From Blastococcus tunisiensis (GTDB lineage Bacteria > Actinomycetota > Actinomycetes > Mycobacteriales > Geodermatophilaceae): DNA of 64,000 bases. Where the stretch lies: the NCBI RefSeq assembly GCF_900112815.1, contig NZ_FOND01000002.1, positions 62,001-126,000 on the forward strand, written 5' to 3'. Position numbers and translations under genes: made by a program. The notes beneath the pieces were generated by a model. It was not told where the DNA came from. It saw only the letters and a list, made by a program, of their open reading frames with translations, and ran no database searches. Shown here piece after piece: positions 9,027 to 18,687 of the stretch (its first letter is position 1; every line of letters begins with the position of its first letter).

Positions 9027-10730
9027 ATGACCCGTCGCCATACCCGAGCGGTGGCCGCATCCGCGTCCGCGCTCATCGCCGTGACCTTGTCCGCCTGCGC
9101 CTCCAGCGACCGCGACGACTCCGGTGGCGGCGACGCCGCCGAGGGGCAGTCCGGCGGCACGCTGGTCTTCGGCGCGGCCGGCGACCCCGCGATGTTCGAC
9201 CCGGCCTTCGCCAGCGACGGCGAGACCTTCCGGGTCGCCCGCCAGATCCACGAGGGGCTGCTGACCAACGAGCCGGGCACCACCGAGCTCGTGCCGGCCC
9301 TGGCCGAGGACTGGGAGGTCAGCGAGGACGGGCTGGAGTACACCTTCAACCTGCGCGAGGACGTCCAGTTCCACGACGGGACGGCGTTCGACGCCGAGGC
9401 GGTGTGCTTCAACTTCGACCGCTGGCACAACTTCACCGGCCTGGCGCAGAGCCCCAGCGCCTCGTACTACTACCAGGCGGTCTTCGGCGGCTTCGCCGAC
9501 AGCGACAACCCCGGCATCTACGAGGGCTGCGAGGCGACCGACGAGAACACGGCGGTCATCACCTTCAACCAGGTGACCAGCAAGATCCCCGCCGCCCTGT
9601 CGCTGCCGGCGTTCTCCATCCAGAGCCCGACGGCGCTGCAGGAGTACGACGCGGACAACCTGTCCGGCAGCGAGGACGCGATCACCTACACCGAGTACGC
9701 GCTCGAGCACCCGACCGGCACCGGCCCCTTCAAGTTCGACAGCTGGGACCGGGGCAACGGCGAGGTCACCATCGTCCGCAACGAGGACTACTGGGGCGAG
9801 CCGGCGCTGCTCGACGAGATCATCTTCCGCACCATCCCCGACGGGAACACCCGCCGGCAGGAGCTGCAGGCCGGCACCATCGACGGCTACGACTTCGTCT
9901 CGCCCGCCGACTACGACACCCTGGAGGGCGAGGGCGCGCAGGTCCTCGTCCGTGACCCGTTCAACATCCTGTACCTGGGCATCAACGGCGGGAACGTCCC
10001 CGGCACCAGCGCGAACCCGGCCCTGCAGGACATCCGGGTCCGTCAGGCGCTGGCCCACGCGATCGACCGGGAGACCATCGTCAACTCGCTGCTCCCCGAG
10101 GGCGCCGAGGTGGCGACGAACTTCATGCCGCCGACGGTCGACGGCTGGGCCGACGACGTGCAGACCTACGAGTACGACCCCGAGCGGGCCCGCCAGCTGC
10201 TCGAGGAGGCCGGCGCGCTGGGCACCACCCTGCGGTTCTACTACCCGACCGACGTCAGCCGGCCGTACCTGCCGGACCCGGCCGCGATGTACCAGGTGAT
10301 CAGCGAGGACCTGCAGGAGGCCGGTTTCACCATCGAGCCGACCGCGCTCCAGTGGAACCCCGACTACCTGCAGGCGGTGCAGTCCGGGCAGGCCGACATC
10401 CACCTGCTCGGGTGGACCGGTGACTACAACGACGCCTACAACTTCATCGGCACGTTCTTCGCCGAGGACCAGAACAACCAGGCGTCCGCGGAGTTCGGCG
10501 CGTTCAGCGCCCCGGAGATCTTCGAGGCGCTGGCCGAGGCCGACGCCGCGCCGGACCCGGCCGACCGGACGGAGCTCTACCAGGAGGCCAACCGGCTGAT
10601 CAAGGAGTTCCTGCCGGCCGTGCCGATCTCGCACTCGCCCCCGGCGCTCGTGGTCGCCGAGAACGTGCAGGGTCTCGAGCCCAGCCCGCTGACCGCCGAG
10701 GACTTCTCCTCGGTCTACCTGGAGGACTGA
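9027..10730 (+). CDS. Peptide/solute ABC transporter substrate-binding lipoprotein (family 5)
   Basis: Extracellular solute receptor of the dipeptide/oligopeptide importer encoded downstream. The signal peptide ends with the lipobox LSAC, followed by a Ser/Gly/Asp linker and the SBP family 5 fold (GGTLVFGAAGDPAMFDPAF, later DIRVRQALAHAIDRE). The ATG at 9027 is chosen because it begins directly with a basic n-region; a GTG at 8949 would add 26 residues in front of it. A TAGGGT box at 8932-8937 may be its -10, giving a leader of about 80 bases. At 567 residues the length is normal for the family. Confidence 0.93.
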   Translation: MTRRHTRAVAASASALIAVTLSACASSDRDDSGGGDAAEGQSGGTLVFGAAGDPAMFDPAFASDGETFRVARQIHEGLLTNEPGTTELVPALAEDWEVSEDGLEYTFNLREDVQFHDGTAFDAEAVCFNFDRWHNFTGLAQSPSASYYYQAVFGGFADSDNPGIYEGCEATDENTAVITFNQVTSKIPAALSLPAFSIQSPTALQEYDADNLSGSEDAITYTEYALEHPTGTGPFKFDSWDRGNGEVTIVRNEDYWGEPALLDEIIFRTIPDGNTRRQELQAGTIDGYDFVSPADYDTLEGEGAQVLVRDPFNILYLGINGGNVPGTSANPALQDIRVRQALAHAIDRETIVNSLLPEGAEVATNFMPPTVDGWADDVQTYEYDPERARQLLEEAGALGTTLRFYYPTDVSRPYLPDPAAMYQVISEDLQEAGFTIEPTALQWNPDYLQAVQSGQADIHLLGWTGDYNDAYNFIGTFFAEDQNNQASAEFGAFSAPEIFEALAEADAAPDPADRTELYQEANRLIKEFLPAVPISHSPPALVVAENVQGLEPSPLTAEDFSSVYLED

Positions 10731-10744
10731 GCCGGTACCCCCCC

Positions 10745-10785
10745 GACCGCGCCGGCGGTGGCATGATGCCGCCGCCGGCGCGGTC
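10745..10785 (+). terminator. Strong hairpin between binding-protein and permease genes
   Basis: GACCGCGCCGGCGG (10745-10758) pairs with CCGCCGGCGCGGTC (10772-10785), and GGCA/TGCC extend the helix after one mismatch. No T-run follows. Such a hairpin behind an SBP gene commonly reduces read-through into the permeases and protects the upstream mRNA, giving more receptor than channel. Confidence 0.75.
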
Positions 10786-10830
10786 GCCGGTCCGGGGTGG
10801 ACAACCGTCCGGAAAGGCTGACCCGACCAC

Positions 10831-11835
10831 GTGCTCCGCTTCATCGTCCAGCGGCTGCTCCAGCTGATCCCGATCCTGCTGGGCCTGTTCGTGCTGCTCT
10901 TCGCCTGGCTGCGGGCGCTGCCCGGCGGGCCGGCGCAGGCCGCGCTCGGCGAGCGGGCCACCCCGGAGGCCATCGCCCAGTACAACGAGCTGTTCGGTCT
11001 CGACGAGCCGCTCTACGTGCAGTACCTGCGCTTCCTCGGCCGGGCGGTCACGCTCGACTTCGGCAACTCCACCCAGTACGGCCGCCCGGTCACCGAGGTC
11101 TTCCTGGAACGGTTCCCGGGCACGATCGAGCTGACCCTCTTCGCGATGATCTTCGCGATCGGCGTCGGCATCCCGCTGGGCTACTTCGCCGCCCGCCGGC
11201 ACGGCAGCGTCTTCGACTCCGCGTCCGTCGTCGGCTCGCTGCTCGGCGTCGCCATCCCGGTCTTCTTCCTCGCCTACCTGCTCCGGCTGCTGTTCGCCGT
11301 CGAGCTCGGCTGGCTGCCCGGCTCCGGCCGGCAGGACGTGCGCATCGACGCCACCCGGATCACCAACTTCTACGTGCTCGACGGGCTGCTGACCCGGGAG
11401 TGGGACGCGGCGTTCGACGCCTTCCTGCACCTGATCCTGCCGGCCATCGCGCTGGGCACCATCCCGCTGGCGATCATCGTGCGGATCACCCGGGCGTCGG
11501 TGCTCGACGTCGTCAACGAGGACTACGTGCGGACGGCGAACGCCAAGGGCCTGGCCATGGCGACCGTGCGGCGCCGGCACATCGTCCGCAACGCCCTGCT
11601 GCCGGTCTCCACGACGATCGGCCTGCAGACCGGCCTGCTCCTGTCCGGCGCGGTGCTCACCGAGACCGTCTTCGCCTTCGGCGGGGTGGGCCTGGCCCTC
11701 CGGGATGCGATCACCTACCGGGACTTCGCCGTCCTGCAGGGCTTCATCCTGCTGCTCGCCGTCGTGTACGTGCTGGTGAACCTGCTGGTCGACATCTCCT
11801 ACGGCCTCCTCGACCCGAGAGTGAGGGTGCGGTGA
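10831..11835 (+). CDS. Peptide ABC transporter permease (DppB/OppB type)
   Basis: Inner-membrane channel subunit of the importer. The 334-residue protein starts MLRFIVQRLLQLIPIL, has six predicted helices and a BPD_transp_1 EAA-type loop (RTANAKGLAMATVRRRHIV) that docks to the ATPase. The GTG at 10831 follows GGAAAGG at some distance. Its stop overlaps the start of the next permease by four bases. The first periplasmic part (residues 30-100) matches the DppB N-terminal extension. Confidence 0.93.
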   Translation: MLRFIVQRLLQLIPILLGLFVLLFAWLRALPGGPAQAALGERATPEAIAQYNELFGLDEPLYVQYLRFLGRAVTLDFGNSTQYGRPVTEVFLERFPGTIELTLFAMIFAIGVGIPLGYFAARRHGSVFDSASVVGSLLGVAIPVFFLAYLLRLLFAVELGWLPGSGRQDVRIDATRITNFYVLDGLLTREWDAAFDAFLHLILPAIALGTIPLAIIVRITRASVLDVVNEDYVRTANAKGLAMATVRRRHIVRNALLPVSTTIGLQTGLLLSGAVLTETVFAFGGVGLALRDAITYRDFAVLQGFILLLAVVYVLVNLLVDISYGLLDPRVRVR

Positions 11836-12773
11836 CCGCGGTGGGGGACGTCCGCCGGCGGCGGATCGACGAGCTGGCCGCGAAGGCGGGGGCGATCCCG
11901 GAGGGCGACGGCGGGCTCTCGCTCACCCGCAGCGCGATCCGCCGGCTGCGCCGCGACCCGGTCGCCATCATCGGCGCGGTCATCGTCGTGGTCTTCCTCG
12001 TGGTGGCCGCGTTCGCCCCGCTGCTGGCGCCGAAGGACCCGGTCACCCAGTACCTGCTGTCGGAGATACGGCCGGGCCTGATCCCGGGCCCGCAGGAGGG
12101 CTTCCCGCTCGGCGTCGACAACCTCGGGCGGGACCTGCTGTCCCGGCTGATCTACGGCTCCCGCCAGTCGCTGATGATCGGCGTGGTGTCCACCGTCCTC
12201 GGGCTGGTGGTCGGCATGACGCTGGGCGTGCTCGCCGGCGCCTTCGGCGGGTGGGTCGACACCGTCGTCATGCGGTTCGTCGACATCATCCTGTCGATCC
12301 CGGGCCTGCTGATGGCGATCACCGTGTCGGTGCTGCTCGGCCAGAACCAGTACTCGCTGATGATCGCCATCGCCGTCGTCCAGGTGCCGGTCTTCGCGCG
12401 GCTGCTGCGCGGGTCGATGCTGGCCCAGCGGGGCAGCGACTACGCCGTCGCCGCGCAGGCGCTGGGCGTGAAGAAGGGCCGCATCGTGTTCGGGCACGTG
12501 CTGCCCAACTCGCTGTCGCCGGTGATCGTCCAGGCGACCCTGTCGCTGGCGACGGCGATCATCGAGGCGGCCGCGCTGTCCTTCCTCGGTCTGGGCGACC
12601 CGGACATCGCCCGCCCGGAGTGGGGCGCGATGCTGGCCAACGCGCAGGACTTCCTGTCCGTCCGCCCGTGGCTGGCCATCTGGCCGGCGCTGTGCATCAT
12701 CGTGGTGGCCCTCGGCTTCACGCTGCTCGGTGAGCGGCTGCGCGAGGCCCTCGACCCGAAGTTCCGGCGGTGA
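11832..12773 (+). CDS. Peptide ABC transporter permease (DppC/OppC type)
   Basis: Second channel subunit, 313 residues. It has the OppC N-terminal segment around the first helix ([19 protein letters not shown]), the [19 protein letters not shown] motif characteristic of DppC/OppC, and an EAA loop ([20 protein letters not shown]). The GTG start overlaps the preceding stop (GTGA), so the two permeases are translationally coupled in equal amounts. Confidence 0.93.
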   Translation: MTAVGDVRRRRIDELAAKAGAIPEGDGGLSLTRSAIRRLRRDPVAIIGAVIVVVFLVVAAFAPLLAPKDPVTQYLLSEIRPGLIPGPQEGFPLGVDNLGRDLLSRLIYGSRQSLMIGVVSTVLGLVVGMTLGVLAGAFGGWVDTVVMRFVDIILSIPGLLMAITVSVLLGQNQYSLMIAIAVVQVPVFARLLRGSMLAQRGSDYAVAAQALGVKKGRIVFGHVLPNSLSPVIVQATLSLATAIIEAAALSFLGLGDPDIARPEWGAMLANAQDFLSVRPWLAIWPALCIIVVALGFTLLGERLREALDPKFRR

Positions 12774-12808
12774 GCGCGCATGGGCGCAGTGCAGCGAAGG
12801 AGCCCGAC

Positions 12809-13861
12809 GTGAGTGCCGCCGGACCGCTCTCCGGCGCGCCGGTCCTCGAGGTCGAGGAGCTCGCCGTCACCTTCTCCCGCAAGGGCGAGGCCCCCGTCCG
12901 CGCCGTCGACGGGGTGAGCTTCGACGTCGCGCCGGGGGAGACGATCGGGCTGGTCGGGGAGTCCGGCTGCGGCAAGTCGGTGACCTCGCTGGCGGTCATG
13001 GGCCTGCTGCCGAAGCGGGGCGTGTCGGTCACCGGGTCGGTCCGCTTCAACGGCCAGGAGCTGGTCGGCGCGGGGGACTCGATGCTCCGCCGGCTGCGCG
13101 GTGCCGACATGGCCATGGTGTTCCAGGACCCGCTGTCCTCCCTCAACCCGACCGTGCCGATCGGCACCCAGGTCACCGAGGTGCTGCTCGAGCACCGCGA
13201 GATGGACCGCAAGGAGGCCTCCCGCGAGGCCGTCGTGCTGCTGGACAAGGTGGGCATCCCCGACCCGGTCCGCCGGCTGAAGGAGTACCCGCACCAGCTG
13301 TCGGGCGGGATGCGGCAGCGCGCGCTGATCGCGATGTCGCTGGCCTGCTCCCCCCGGCTGCTGATCGCGGACGAGCCGACCACGGCCCTGGACGTGACGA
13401 TCCAGGCCCAGATCCTCGAGCTGCTCAAGGAGCTCGTCGTCGACACCGGGACGGCGCTGGTGATGATCACCCACGACCTCGGCGTCGTCGCCGGGCTCTG
13501 CGACCGGGTGCACGTCATGTACGCGGGGAAGATCATCGAGTCCGCCGAACGGCACGAGCTCTTCGCCAGGCCGCGCCAGCCCTACACCGGGGGACTGCTG
13601 GCCTCGGTGCCCCGGCTGGACGCCAGCCGCGGCACGCCGCTGCGGCCCATCCGCGGCTCGGCCCGCGACGCCATCCCCTGGACGCAGGGCTGCGCCTTCG
13701 CCCCGCGCTGCGACAACGCCCAGGACGACTGCCTCACCGAGGTGTCGGGGGAGATCGTGCCGCTGGAGTACGACGGCCCCGGCCGGGAGCTGCGCTGCCG
13801 CCACCCGCTGGAGTACCCGCAGGCGCCGCCCGGTGCCACCGCCCTGGGAGCCGCCCGATGA
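12809..13861 (+). CDS. Peptide ABC transporter ATP-binding protein (DppD/OppD type)
   Basis: ATPase subunit with Walker A ([13 protein letters not shown]), signature LSGGMRQR, Walker B ([12 protein letters not shown]), H-loop (MITHDLGVV) and the C-terminal oligopeptide-transporter extension with cysteines ([11 protein letters not shown]) seen in this subfamily. GTG at 12809 is chosen because GAAGGAG lies six bases before it; a GTG at 12770 that overlaps the permease stop is the alternative. At 350 residues the length is standard. Confidence 0.92.
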   Translation: MSAAGPLSGAPVLEVEELAVTFSRKGEAPVRAVDGVSFDVAPGETIGLVGESGCGKSVTSLAVMGLLPKRGVSVTGSVRFNGQELVGAGDSMLRRLRGADMAMVFQDPLSSLNPTVPIGTQVTEVLLEHREMDRKEASREAVVLLDKVGIPDPVRRLKEYPHQLSGGMRQRALIAMSLACSPRLLIADEPTTALDVTIQAQILELLKELVVDTGTALVMITHDLGVVAGLCDRVHVMYAGKIIESAERHELFARPRQPYTGGLLASVPRLDASRGTPLRPIRGSARDAIPWTQGCAFAPRCDNAQDDCLTEVSGEIVPLEYDGPGRELRCRHPLEYPQAPPGATALGAAR

Positions 13862-15000
13862 CCGCCGGAGCCGGGACGGAGGAGCCGCTGCTGCGGGTCC
13901 GGGGCCTGAAGGTGCACTTCCCGATCAAGCGCGGGATCGTCTTCGACCGGACCGTCGGGCACGTGCGGGCCGTCGACGGCGTCGACCTCGACATCGACCG
14001 GGGCTCGACCTACGGCCTGGTGGGCGAGTCCGGCTGCGGCAAGTCGACGCTCGGCCGGGCGATCCTGCGCCTGGAGGAGCCCACCGCCGGGGAGGTGGTC
14101 TTCGACGGCACCGACGTGGCCTCGCTCAAGGGGGAGCCGCTGCGGCAGATGCGCCAGCGCATGCAGATGGTCTTCCAGGACCCGCTGGGCAGCCTGGACC
14201 CGCGGCAGAACGTCGAGTCGCTGCTGTCCGAGCCGCTGCACGCGCACGGTCTGGGGGGCGGCAAGGCCGGGATCGCCGAGAAGGTCCGGACGCTGCTCGA
14301 CGCGGTGGGCCTGCCGGCGGCCGCGCTGCGCCGGTACCCGCACGAGTTCTCCGGGGGGCAGCGCCAGCGGATCGGCATCGCCCGCGCCGTCGCCCTGGAA
14401 CCGGACCTGCTGATCGCCGACGAGCCGGTCTCCGCGCTCGACGTCAGCGTCCAGGCCCAGGTGCTCAACCTGCTGGAGGAGCTGCAGGAGCGGCTCGGCC
14501 TCACCTACCTGGTCATCGCCCACGACCTGGCGGTGGTCCGCCACATCAGCGACGTCGTGGGGGTCATGTACCTGGGCTCGCTGGTGGAGCAGGCGCCGGC
14601 CGACGACCTCTACGAGCAGCCGCTGCACCCCTACACGCGGTCGCTGATGAGCGCCGTCCCCGTGCCGGACCCGGTCGTCGAGGAGACCCGGGAGCGGATC
14701 CTGCTGGCCGGTGACCTGCCGTCGCCGGCCGACCCGCCGAGCGGCTGCCGGTTCCACACCCGGTGCCCGTGGCGGCAGCCGACCCGCTGCGACGACGAGG
14801 TGCCGCTGCTCCGCGAGCTCGCGCCCGGGCGGCTGGTCAGCTGCCACTGGGCCGAGGAGATCCGCGACGGCGCCCTGCTGCCCAAGAGCGCCGAGGAGGT
14901 CGCGGCGTCGATGGGTGCCTCGGTGCGCGCGACCGGCTCCGGGCGGATCGAGACCGACGCGCTGGTGCAGGGCGTCGACCAGCCGATCGAGCGGCGCTGA
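13858..15000 (+). CDS. Peptide ABC transporter ATP-binding protein (DppF/OppF type)
   Basis: Second ATPase subunit, 380 residues, with Walker A ([14 protein letters not shown]), [11 protein letters not shown], signature [14 protein letters not shown], Walker B ([14 protein letters not shown]) and the C-terminal cysteine motif (CRFHTRCPW). The [10 protein letters not shown] start is typical of DppF. The ATG overlaps the DppD stop (ATGA). It is the last gene of the five-gene importer unit; a cluster of hairpins follows. Confidence 0.93.
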   Translation: MTAGAGTEEPLLRVRGLKVHFPIKRGIVFDRTVGHVRAVDGVDLDIDRGSTYGLVGESGCGKSTLGRAILRLEEPTAGEVVFDGTDVASLKGEPLRQMRQRMQMVFQDPLGSLDPRQNVESLLSEPLHAHGLGGGKAGIAEKVRTLLDAVGLPAAALRRYPHEFSGGQRQRIGIARAVALEPDLLIADEPVSALDVSVQAQVLNLLEELQERLGLTYLVIAHDLAVVRHISDVVGVMYLGSLVEQAPADDLYEQPLHPYTRSLMSAVPVPDPVVEETRERILLAGDLPSPADPPSGCRFHTRCPWRQPTRCDDEVPLLRELAPGRLVSCHWAEEIRDGALLPKSAEEVAASMGASVRATGSGRIETDALVQGVDQPIERR

Positions 15001-15005
15001 GCCCA

Positions 15006-15114
15006 CCCCGGGCATAGCCTCCTGTGCCTATGTCCGGGGCCGCGGGCGCACGGGCATAACCTCCTTTGCCCGCGTCCGGGGCCCGCGAGACGTAGGTAGA
15101 GCCTCCTGTGCCTG
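15006..15114. repeat. Three tandem hairpin repeats with a CCTCCT loop
   Basis: Three related units fill the gap between convergent genes. Unit 1 pairs CCCCGGGCATAG (15006-15017) with CTATGTCCGGGG (15028-15039) around a 10-base loop. Unit 2 pairs CGGGCA (15051-15056) with TGCCCG (15067-15072), also with a 10-base loop. Unit 3 (about 15094-15114) is weaker. All loops contain CCTCCT followed by a TGCC arm. They may act as bidirectional terminators for the transporter operon and the Rieske gene. Confidence 0.75.
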
Positions 15115-15118
15115 AGGG

Positions 15119-15490
15119 CTACTCGCGGACGACGACGTCGTCGCCCGCGCGCGCCGCCCGGCGGACGCGGAGCCGGGCGATCCGGCCCACCAGCTGCACG
15201 ACCTGGGTGTAGAGCGGCGTCGGCCCGTGGTAGCCGAGGAAGCCGCGCGGCCCCTCGACCATCTCGCCGGTGCGCACGTCGTAGCGGCTCTGGTGCCACG
15301 GGCAGACCAGGCAGCCGTCGGCGTCGACGCTGCCCTCGGACAGGTCGGCCAGCTGGTGGCGGCACCGGCGGGAGACCGCGAAGTAGTCGTCCTCCCCGGC
15401 GTCCCCGCGGTTGCCCACCGCCCAGTCACCGGCGCGGCGGACCGTCCCGGGCGGCAGGTCGGAGGCTGGCAGGCGGTCGGGTCCGGGCAC
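15119..15490 (-). CDS. Rieske [2Fe-2S] domain protein
   Basis: A 123-residue single-domain protein with the two cluster-binding motifs CxH (CRHQLADL) and CxxH (CPWHQSRYD), separated by 18 residues as in Rieske ferredoxins. No membrane segment or signal is present, so it is probably a soluble electron carrier or a regulator-like domain. The GTG at 15490 follows GAGGAGGAG. It is divergent from the TPM gene. A role in electron transfer is the family expectation; the partner oxidoreductase is not nearby. Confidence 0.9.
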   Translation of the reverse strand: MPGPDRLPASDLPPGTVRRAGDWAVGNRGDAGEDDYFAVSRRCRHQLADLSEGSVDADGCLVCPWHQSRYDVRTGEMVEGPRGFLGYHGPTPLYTQVVQLVGRIARLRVRRAARAGDDVVVRE

Positions 15491-15503
15491 GGGGCTCCTC
15501 CTC

Positions 15504-15529
15504 GGTAGGGCGGGGACCTCCGCCCTACC
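15504..15529. promoter_or_regulatory. 10-bp inverted repeat in a divergent promoter region
   Basis: GGTAGGGCGG (15504-15513) and CCGCCCTACC (15520-15529) are perfect complements with six bases between. It lies between the divergent Rieske and TPM-domain genes, just upstream of the Rieske ribosome-binding site. It could be a shared operator or, when transcribed, a leader hairpin. Confidence 0.45.
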
Positions 15530-15603
15530 CCGTGCGGCGGAACCGGACGCCTGGCCCGTCGGTAGGGTCCGGGGTCCGTACCGAGAACGTCCCAGGAGGT
15601 GCC

Positions 15604-17649
15604 GTGCGCCGGCTGTTGGTGGTCCTGGGTGTGTCCGCCCTGCTCGTGCTGAGCGGCGGAACCGCGCTCGCGGACCCGCCGTTCCGGCTCGGCGAGCAGG
15701 TCGTCGACCAGGTCGGGGCGCTCAGCGGCAACGAGGCGCAGGTCGACGAGGCGCTGGAGGAGCTGCGCGCGGAGGACGGCACGCAGCTGTTCGTCGTCTT
15801 CGTGAACAGCTTCGACGGCGCGTCCGGTGACGAGTGGGCGGAGGCGACCGCCCAGGAGTCGCAGCTGGGTGGGAACGACGCCCTGCTCGCCGTCGCCGTG
15901 GTCGACGGCGCCTACGGGTTCCAGCTGCCGTCGAACTCGGACCTGACCGACGCCGAGATCGCCCAGGCCGTGGAGCCGGCCTTCGGGGAGGGCGACTTCG
16001 CCGGCGGGGTGGCCGCGTTCGCGGACGTCCTCCGCACCGGCAGCGCGGCCGGCGGGAGCGGATCGGACGGCGGCTCCGGCGGCGGTGGGGCGCTGCTCGT
16101 GGTGGGCGGTATCGCCGTGGTCGGGGGCGGGATCTACCTGGTCAGCCGCTCCCGGCGCCGCGCGAAGGAGGGGCAGCCGCCGCCGGTGACCCGGATCGAG
16201 CAGGCCGACCCGTTCCCCGGGGAGTCCACCGAGCAGGTGCAGTACCGCGCCAGCCAGGCGCTGCTGGAGCTGGACGAGGCGATGAAGACCTCGCAACTGG
16301 ACCTCGACTTCGCCCGCTCCCAGTACGGCGAGCAGGCGGTGACCGGCTTCGGGGCGGCGCTGGCGGCCTCCCGCGACGAGCTGTCCCGCGCGTTCACGCT
16401 GCGCCAGCAACTGGACGACGACGTCGCGGAGGACGAGCCGACCACCCGGCGGATGCTCGCCGAGATGCTCGCGCTCACCGACTCGGCCGGCGCCCGGCTG
16501 GACGAGCAGGCCGACGCGTTCGCGCAGCTGCGCGACCTCGAGCACACCGCGCCGCAGGTGCTCGACGCGCTGGAGCCGCGGATCGCCGAGCTGCATGCCC
16601 GCATCCCGCAGGAGGAGCAGCGGCTGGAGCAGCTGCGGCAGCGGTTCGCCGCCTCGGCGGTGGCGCCGGTCGCCGACAACGTCACCGAGGCGCGCGCCCG
16701 GCTGGCCGCCGCCGAGCAGGAGGTGCAGGAGGCGCGCACCGCCCTCGCCGGGCCGGAGCCGGGCACCGCGGTGGGCGACATCCGCGCGGCCGAGGACGCC
16801 GTCGCGCAGACCGGCACGCTGCTCGACGCGGTCGGCCGGCTGGCCGACGACCTCGATGCGGCCGGGAGCAGGGTGGCGGAGGTCCGGACCGAGACGGAGA
16901 AGGACCTGGCCGAGGCGCGGTCGCTGACCGCCTCGGGTGCCGGCAGCGGGCTGGCCCCGCAGATCGCCCGGGCGGAGTCCGCGCTCGCCTCGGCCGACGC
17001 GGCGCTGGCCGGGCCGCAGCCCGACCCGCTGGCCGCGCTGCGGCAGCTGGAGGAGGCCGACATCGCGCTGGAGCAGGCCCTCTCGGTGGCCCGCGACGCA
17101 CAGACCCGGATCCGCCGCGCCGCCGCGGGTCTCGACCAGGCGCTGTCCACCGCCCGCTCGACGATCGCGGCGGCCGCCGACTTCATCGGCACCCGGCGCG
17201 GGGCCGTGGGCCCGGAGGCCCGCACCCGGCTGGCCGAGGCCCAGCGGCACCTCGACGTCGCCGTCGACATGGGCCGCGACGACCCGGTGACCGCCCTGCG
17301 GGAGGCGCACCAGGCCACCACGCTGGCCCAGGCGGCGCTGGACCGCGCGCAGGACGACGTGTCGAGCTGGTCCGGCGGCTACGGCGGAGGCCCCGGTGGC
17401 TTCGGCGGCGGCTACGGCCCAGGGGGCCCCGGGTACCGGCGGGGCGGCGTGGACCTCGGCAGCCTGGTCCTCGGCGGGATCCTGCTCGGCGGTGGCCGGG
17501 GCCACGGTCACGGCGGCTTCGGGGGCGGCTTCGGCGGCGGTGGCTTCGGCGGCGGTGGCTTCGGCGGGGGTGGTGGCTTCGGCGGGGGCGGGCGCTCGGG
17601 CGGCGGCAGCTTCGGTGGCGGCGGCAGGAGCGGCGGCGGCCGGTTCTGA
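15604..17649 (+). CDS. TPM-domain membrane protein with long helical region and Gly-rich tail
   Basis: The 681-residue protein has a signal peptide (cleavage near ALA-DPP), a TPM/Psb32-type domain (residues about 25-150, VDQVGALSGNEAQVDEAL), one membrane helix near 160-180, a very long alanine-rich helical region (about 200-585) with coiled-coil character, and a C-terminal tail of FGGGG repeats ending GGGRF. The TPM domain is therefore outside and the helical part inside. GTG at 15604 follows AGGAGGTGCC. The family is common in actinobacteria; its cellular role is not established. Confidence 0.9.
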   Translation: MRRLLVVLGVSALLVLSGGTALADPPFRLGEQVVDQVGALSGNEAQVDEALEELRAEDGTQLFVVFVNSFDGASGDEWAEATAQESQLGGNDALLAVAVVDGAYGFQLPSNSDLTDAEIAQAVEPAFGEGDFAGGVAAFADVLRTGSAAGGSGSDGGSGGGGALLVVGGIAVVGGGIYLVSRSRRRAKEGQPPPVTRIEQADPFPGESTEQVQYRASQALLELDEAMKTSQLDLDFARSQYGEQAVTGFGAALAASRDELSRAFTLRQQLDDDVAEDEPTTRRMLAEMLALTDSAGARLDEQADAFAQLRDLEHTAPQVLDALEPRIAELHARIPQEEQRLEQLRQRFAASAVAPVADNVTEARARLAAAEQEVQEARTALAGPEPGTAVGDIRAAEDAVAQTGTLLDAVGRLADDLDAAGSRVAEVRTETEKDLAEARSLTASGAGSGLAPQIARAESALASADAALAGPQPDPLAALRQLEEADIALEQALSVARDAQTRIRRAAAGLDQALSTARSTIAAAADFIGTRRGAVGPEARTRLAEAQRHLDVAVDMGRDDPVTALREAHQATTLAQAALDRAQDDVSSWSGGYGGGPGGFGGGYGPGGPGYRRGGVDLGSLVLGGILLGGGRGHGHGGFGGGFGGGGFGGGGFGGGGGFGGGGRSGGGSFGGGGRSGGGRF

Positions 17650-17881
17650 GACCCCATGGCCTTCGGCCGCCTCGAACGATGAAAGTCGCCGACTTCCTTC
17701 ACAGCCGCCGCCGCTCCCGGTTCAGCCCGCCCGGCCGAGGGTCTCCGCGGGGGCGTGCGCAGCGGTGACCGCGGTGCTGCGCTACCTGGACACCGTGCCC
17801 GGCCGCTGAGGCCGCGAGGTCTGGGAACTGTCGGACCCCGGTGGCACCGTGACCCTCCTCACAACCCTACGAGGAGGAGCG
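17650..17881. other. Intergenic stretch with short palindrome and possible gene remnant
   Basis: AAGTC and GACTT near 17681-17693 form a small hairpin within a segment that resembles the edge sequence near 20958-20980 on the other strand (both read AA-R-GT-S-GCCGA). Downstream, a frame ends AVTAVLRYLDTVPGR with a stop at 17807-17809; it has no start and may be the leftover C-terminus of a lost gene. No complete gene is seen. The ribosome-binding site GAGGAGG for the next gene is at the end. Confidence 0.35.
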
Positions 17882-18652
17882 ATGCCCACCCGAGACACCC
17901 CCTGGCCGAACGGCACGCCCTGCTGGATCGACATCGGCGTCCCCGACGTCGATGCGGCGAAGGCGTTCTACACGGCCCTGTTCGGCTGGGAGTACAGCGG
18001 CGGTGACCCCGCGTTCGGGGGCTACCTCAACGCCACGCTGGGCGGCCGGACGGTCGCCGGCCTGGCGCCGCAGCAGGACCCGGACGACCCGCCGCGGTGG
18101 ACGACGTACTTCGCGACCGACGACGCGGCGGCGAGCAGCGCGCGCATCCGCGACGCTGGCGGAACCGTCCTGGTCGAGCCCATGGAGGTCGGGCCGATGG
18201 GATCGTTCGCGGTCGCGCTGGACCCGCAGGGCAACCCGTTCGGGCTCTGGCAGGCCGGTGGGCACACCGGCTACCAGCTGCACAACGAGCCCGGGGCGCT
18301 GGCGTGGAACGAGGCGATGGTCGACGATCCCGCTGCCGCCAGGGAGTTCTACACCGCCGTCTTCGGCTTCGTCTTCGACCAGATGGCGCCCGAGGACGGC
18401 GCCGGGTCCGACTACGCCACGTTCGGCACCGGGGGCAACCCGCTCGGCGGGCTCGGCGCCTCGGACCCGAGCATGCCGAAGGGCTGGCTGACCTGCTTCG
18501 CGGTGGCGTCCACCGACGAGACGGTGGCCGCCGTCGAGGCGCGGGGCGGGAAGGTGGTCACGCCGGCGGAGGACACCCCGTTCGGTCGCTTCGCGATCGT
18601 CGAGGACCCGTGGGGCGCGGCCTTCGAGGTGATGGCGGAACCGGCCGGCTGA
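17882..18652 (+). CDS. VOC-family protein (two glyoxalase-like domains)
   Basis: The 256-residue protein consists of two tandem VOC units (residues about 10-120 and 140-255), each beginning with the pattern W-D/E...DP/DVxAAKxFYTALFG (GVPDVDAAKAFYTALFGWEY and VDDPAAAREFYTAVFGFVF). Streptomyces relatives of this type are annotated as glyoxalase or hydroxylase-like proteins without a proven reaction. ATG at 17882 follows GAGGAGG. Metal ligands cannot be assigned with confidence. Confidence 0.88.
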   Translation: MPTRDTPWPNGTPCWIDIGVPDVDAAKAFYTALFGWEYSGGDPAFGGYLNATLGGRTVAGLAPQQDPDDPPRWTTYFATDDAAASSARIRDAGGTVLVEPMEVGPMGSFAVALDPQGNPFGLWQAGGHTGYQLHNEPGALAWNEAMVDDPAAAREFYTAVFGFVFDQMAPEDGAGSDYATFGTGGNPLGGLGASDPSMPKGWLTCFAVASTDETVAAVEARGGKVVTPAEDTPFGRFAIVEDPWGAAFEVMAEPAG

Positions 18653-18659
18653 GCCGGAG

Positions 18660-18686
18660 GGGCGGCGCGAGCGGGGCGCGCCGCCC
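18660..18686. terminator. Bidirectional hairpin terminator
   Basis: GGGCGGCGCG (18660-18669) and CGCGCCGCCC (18677-18686) pair perfectly around seven bases. It sits exactly in the 35-base gap between two convergent genes and overlaps neither stop codon. Confidence 0.75.
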
Positions 18687-18687
18687 G

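Noticed and set aside
15028-15070. Mini-ORF with AGGAGG-ATG on the reverse strand of the hairpin repeats
   Set aside because: The apparent ribosome site is part of the repeated loop, and the nine-codon frame is not conserved in the other units.
15028-17511. Long reverse ORF of 827 codons opposite the TPM gene
   Set aside because: Made of His/Arg/Leu/Gly-rich shadow sequence; it also covers the Rieske gene in another frame.
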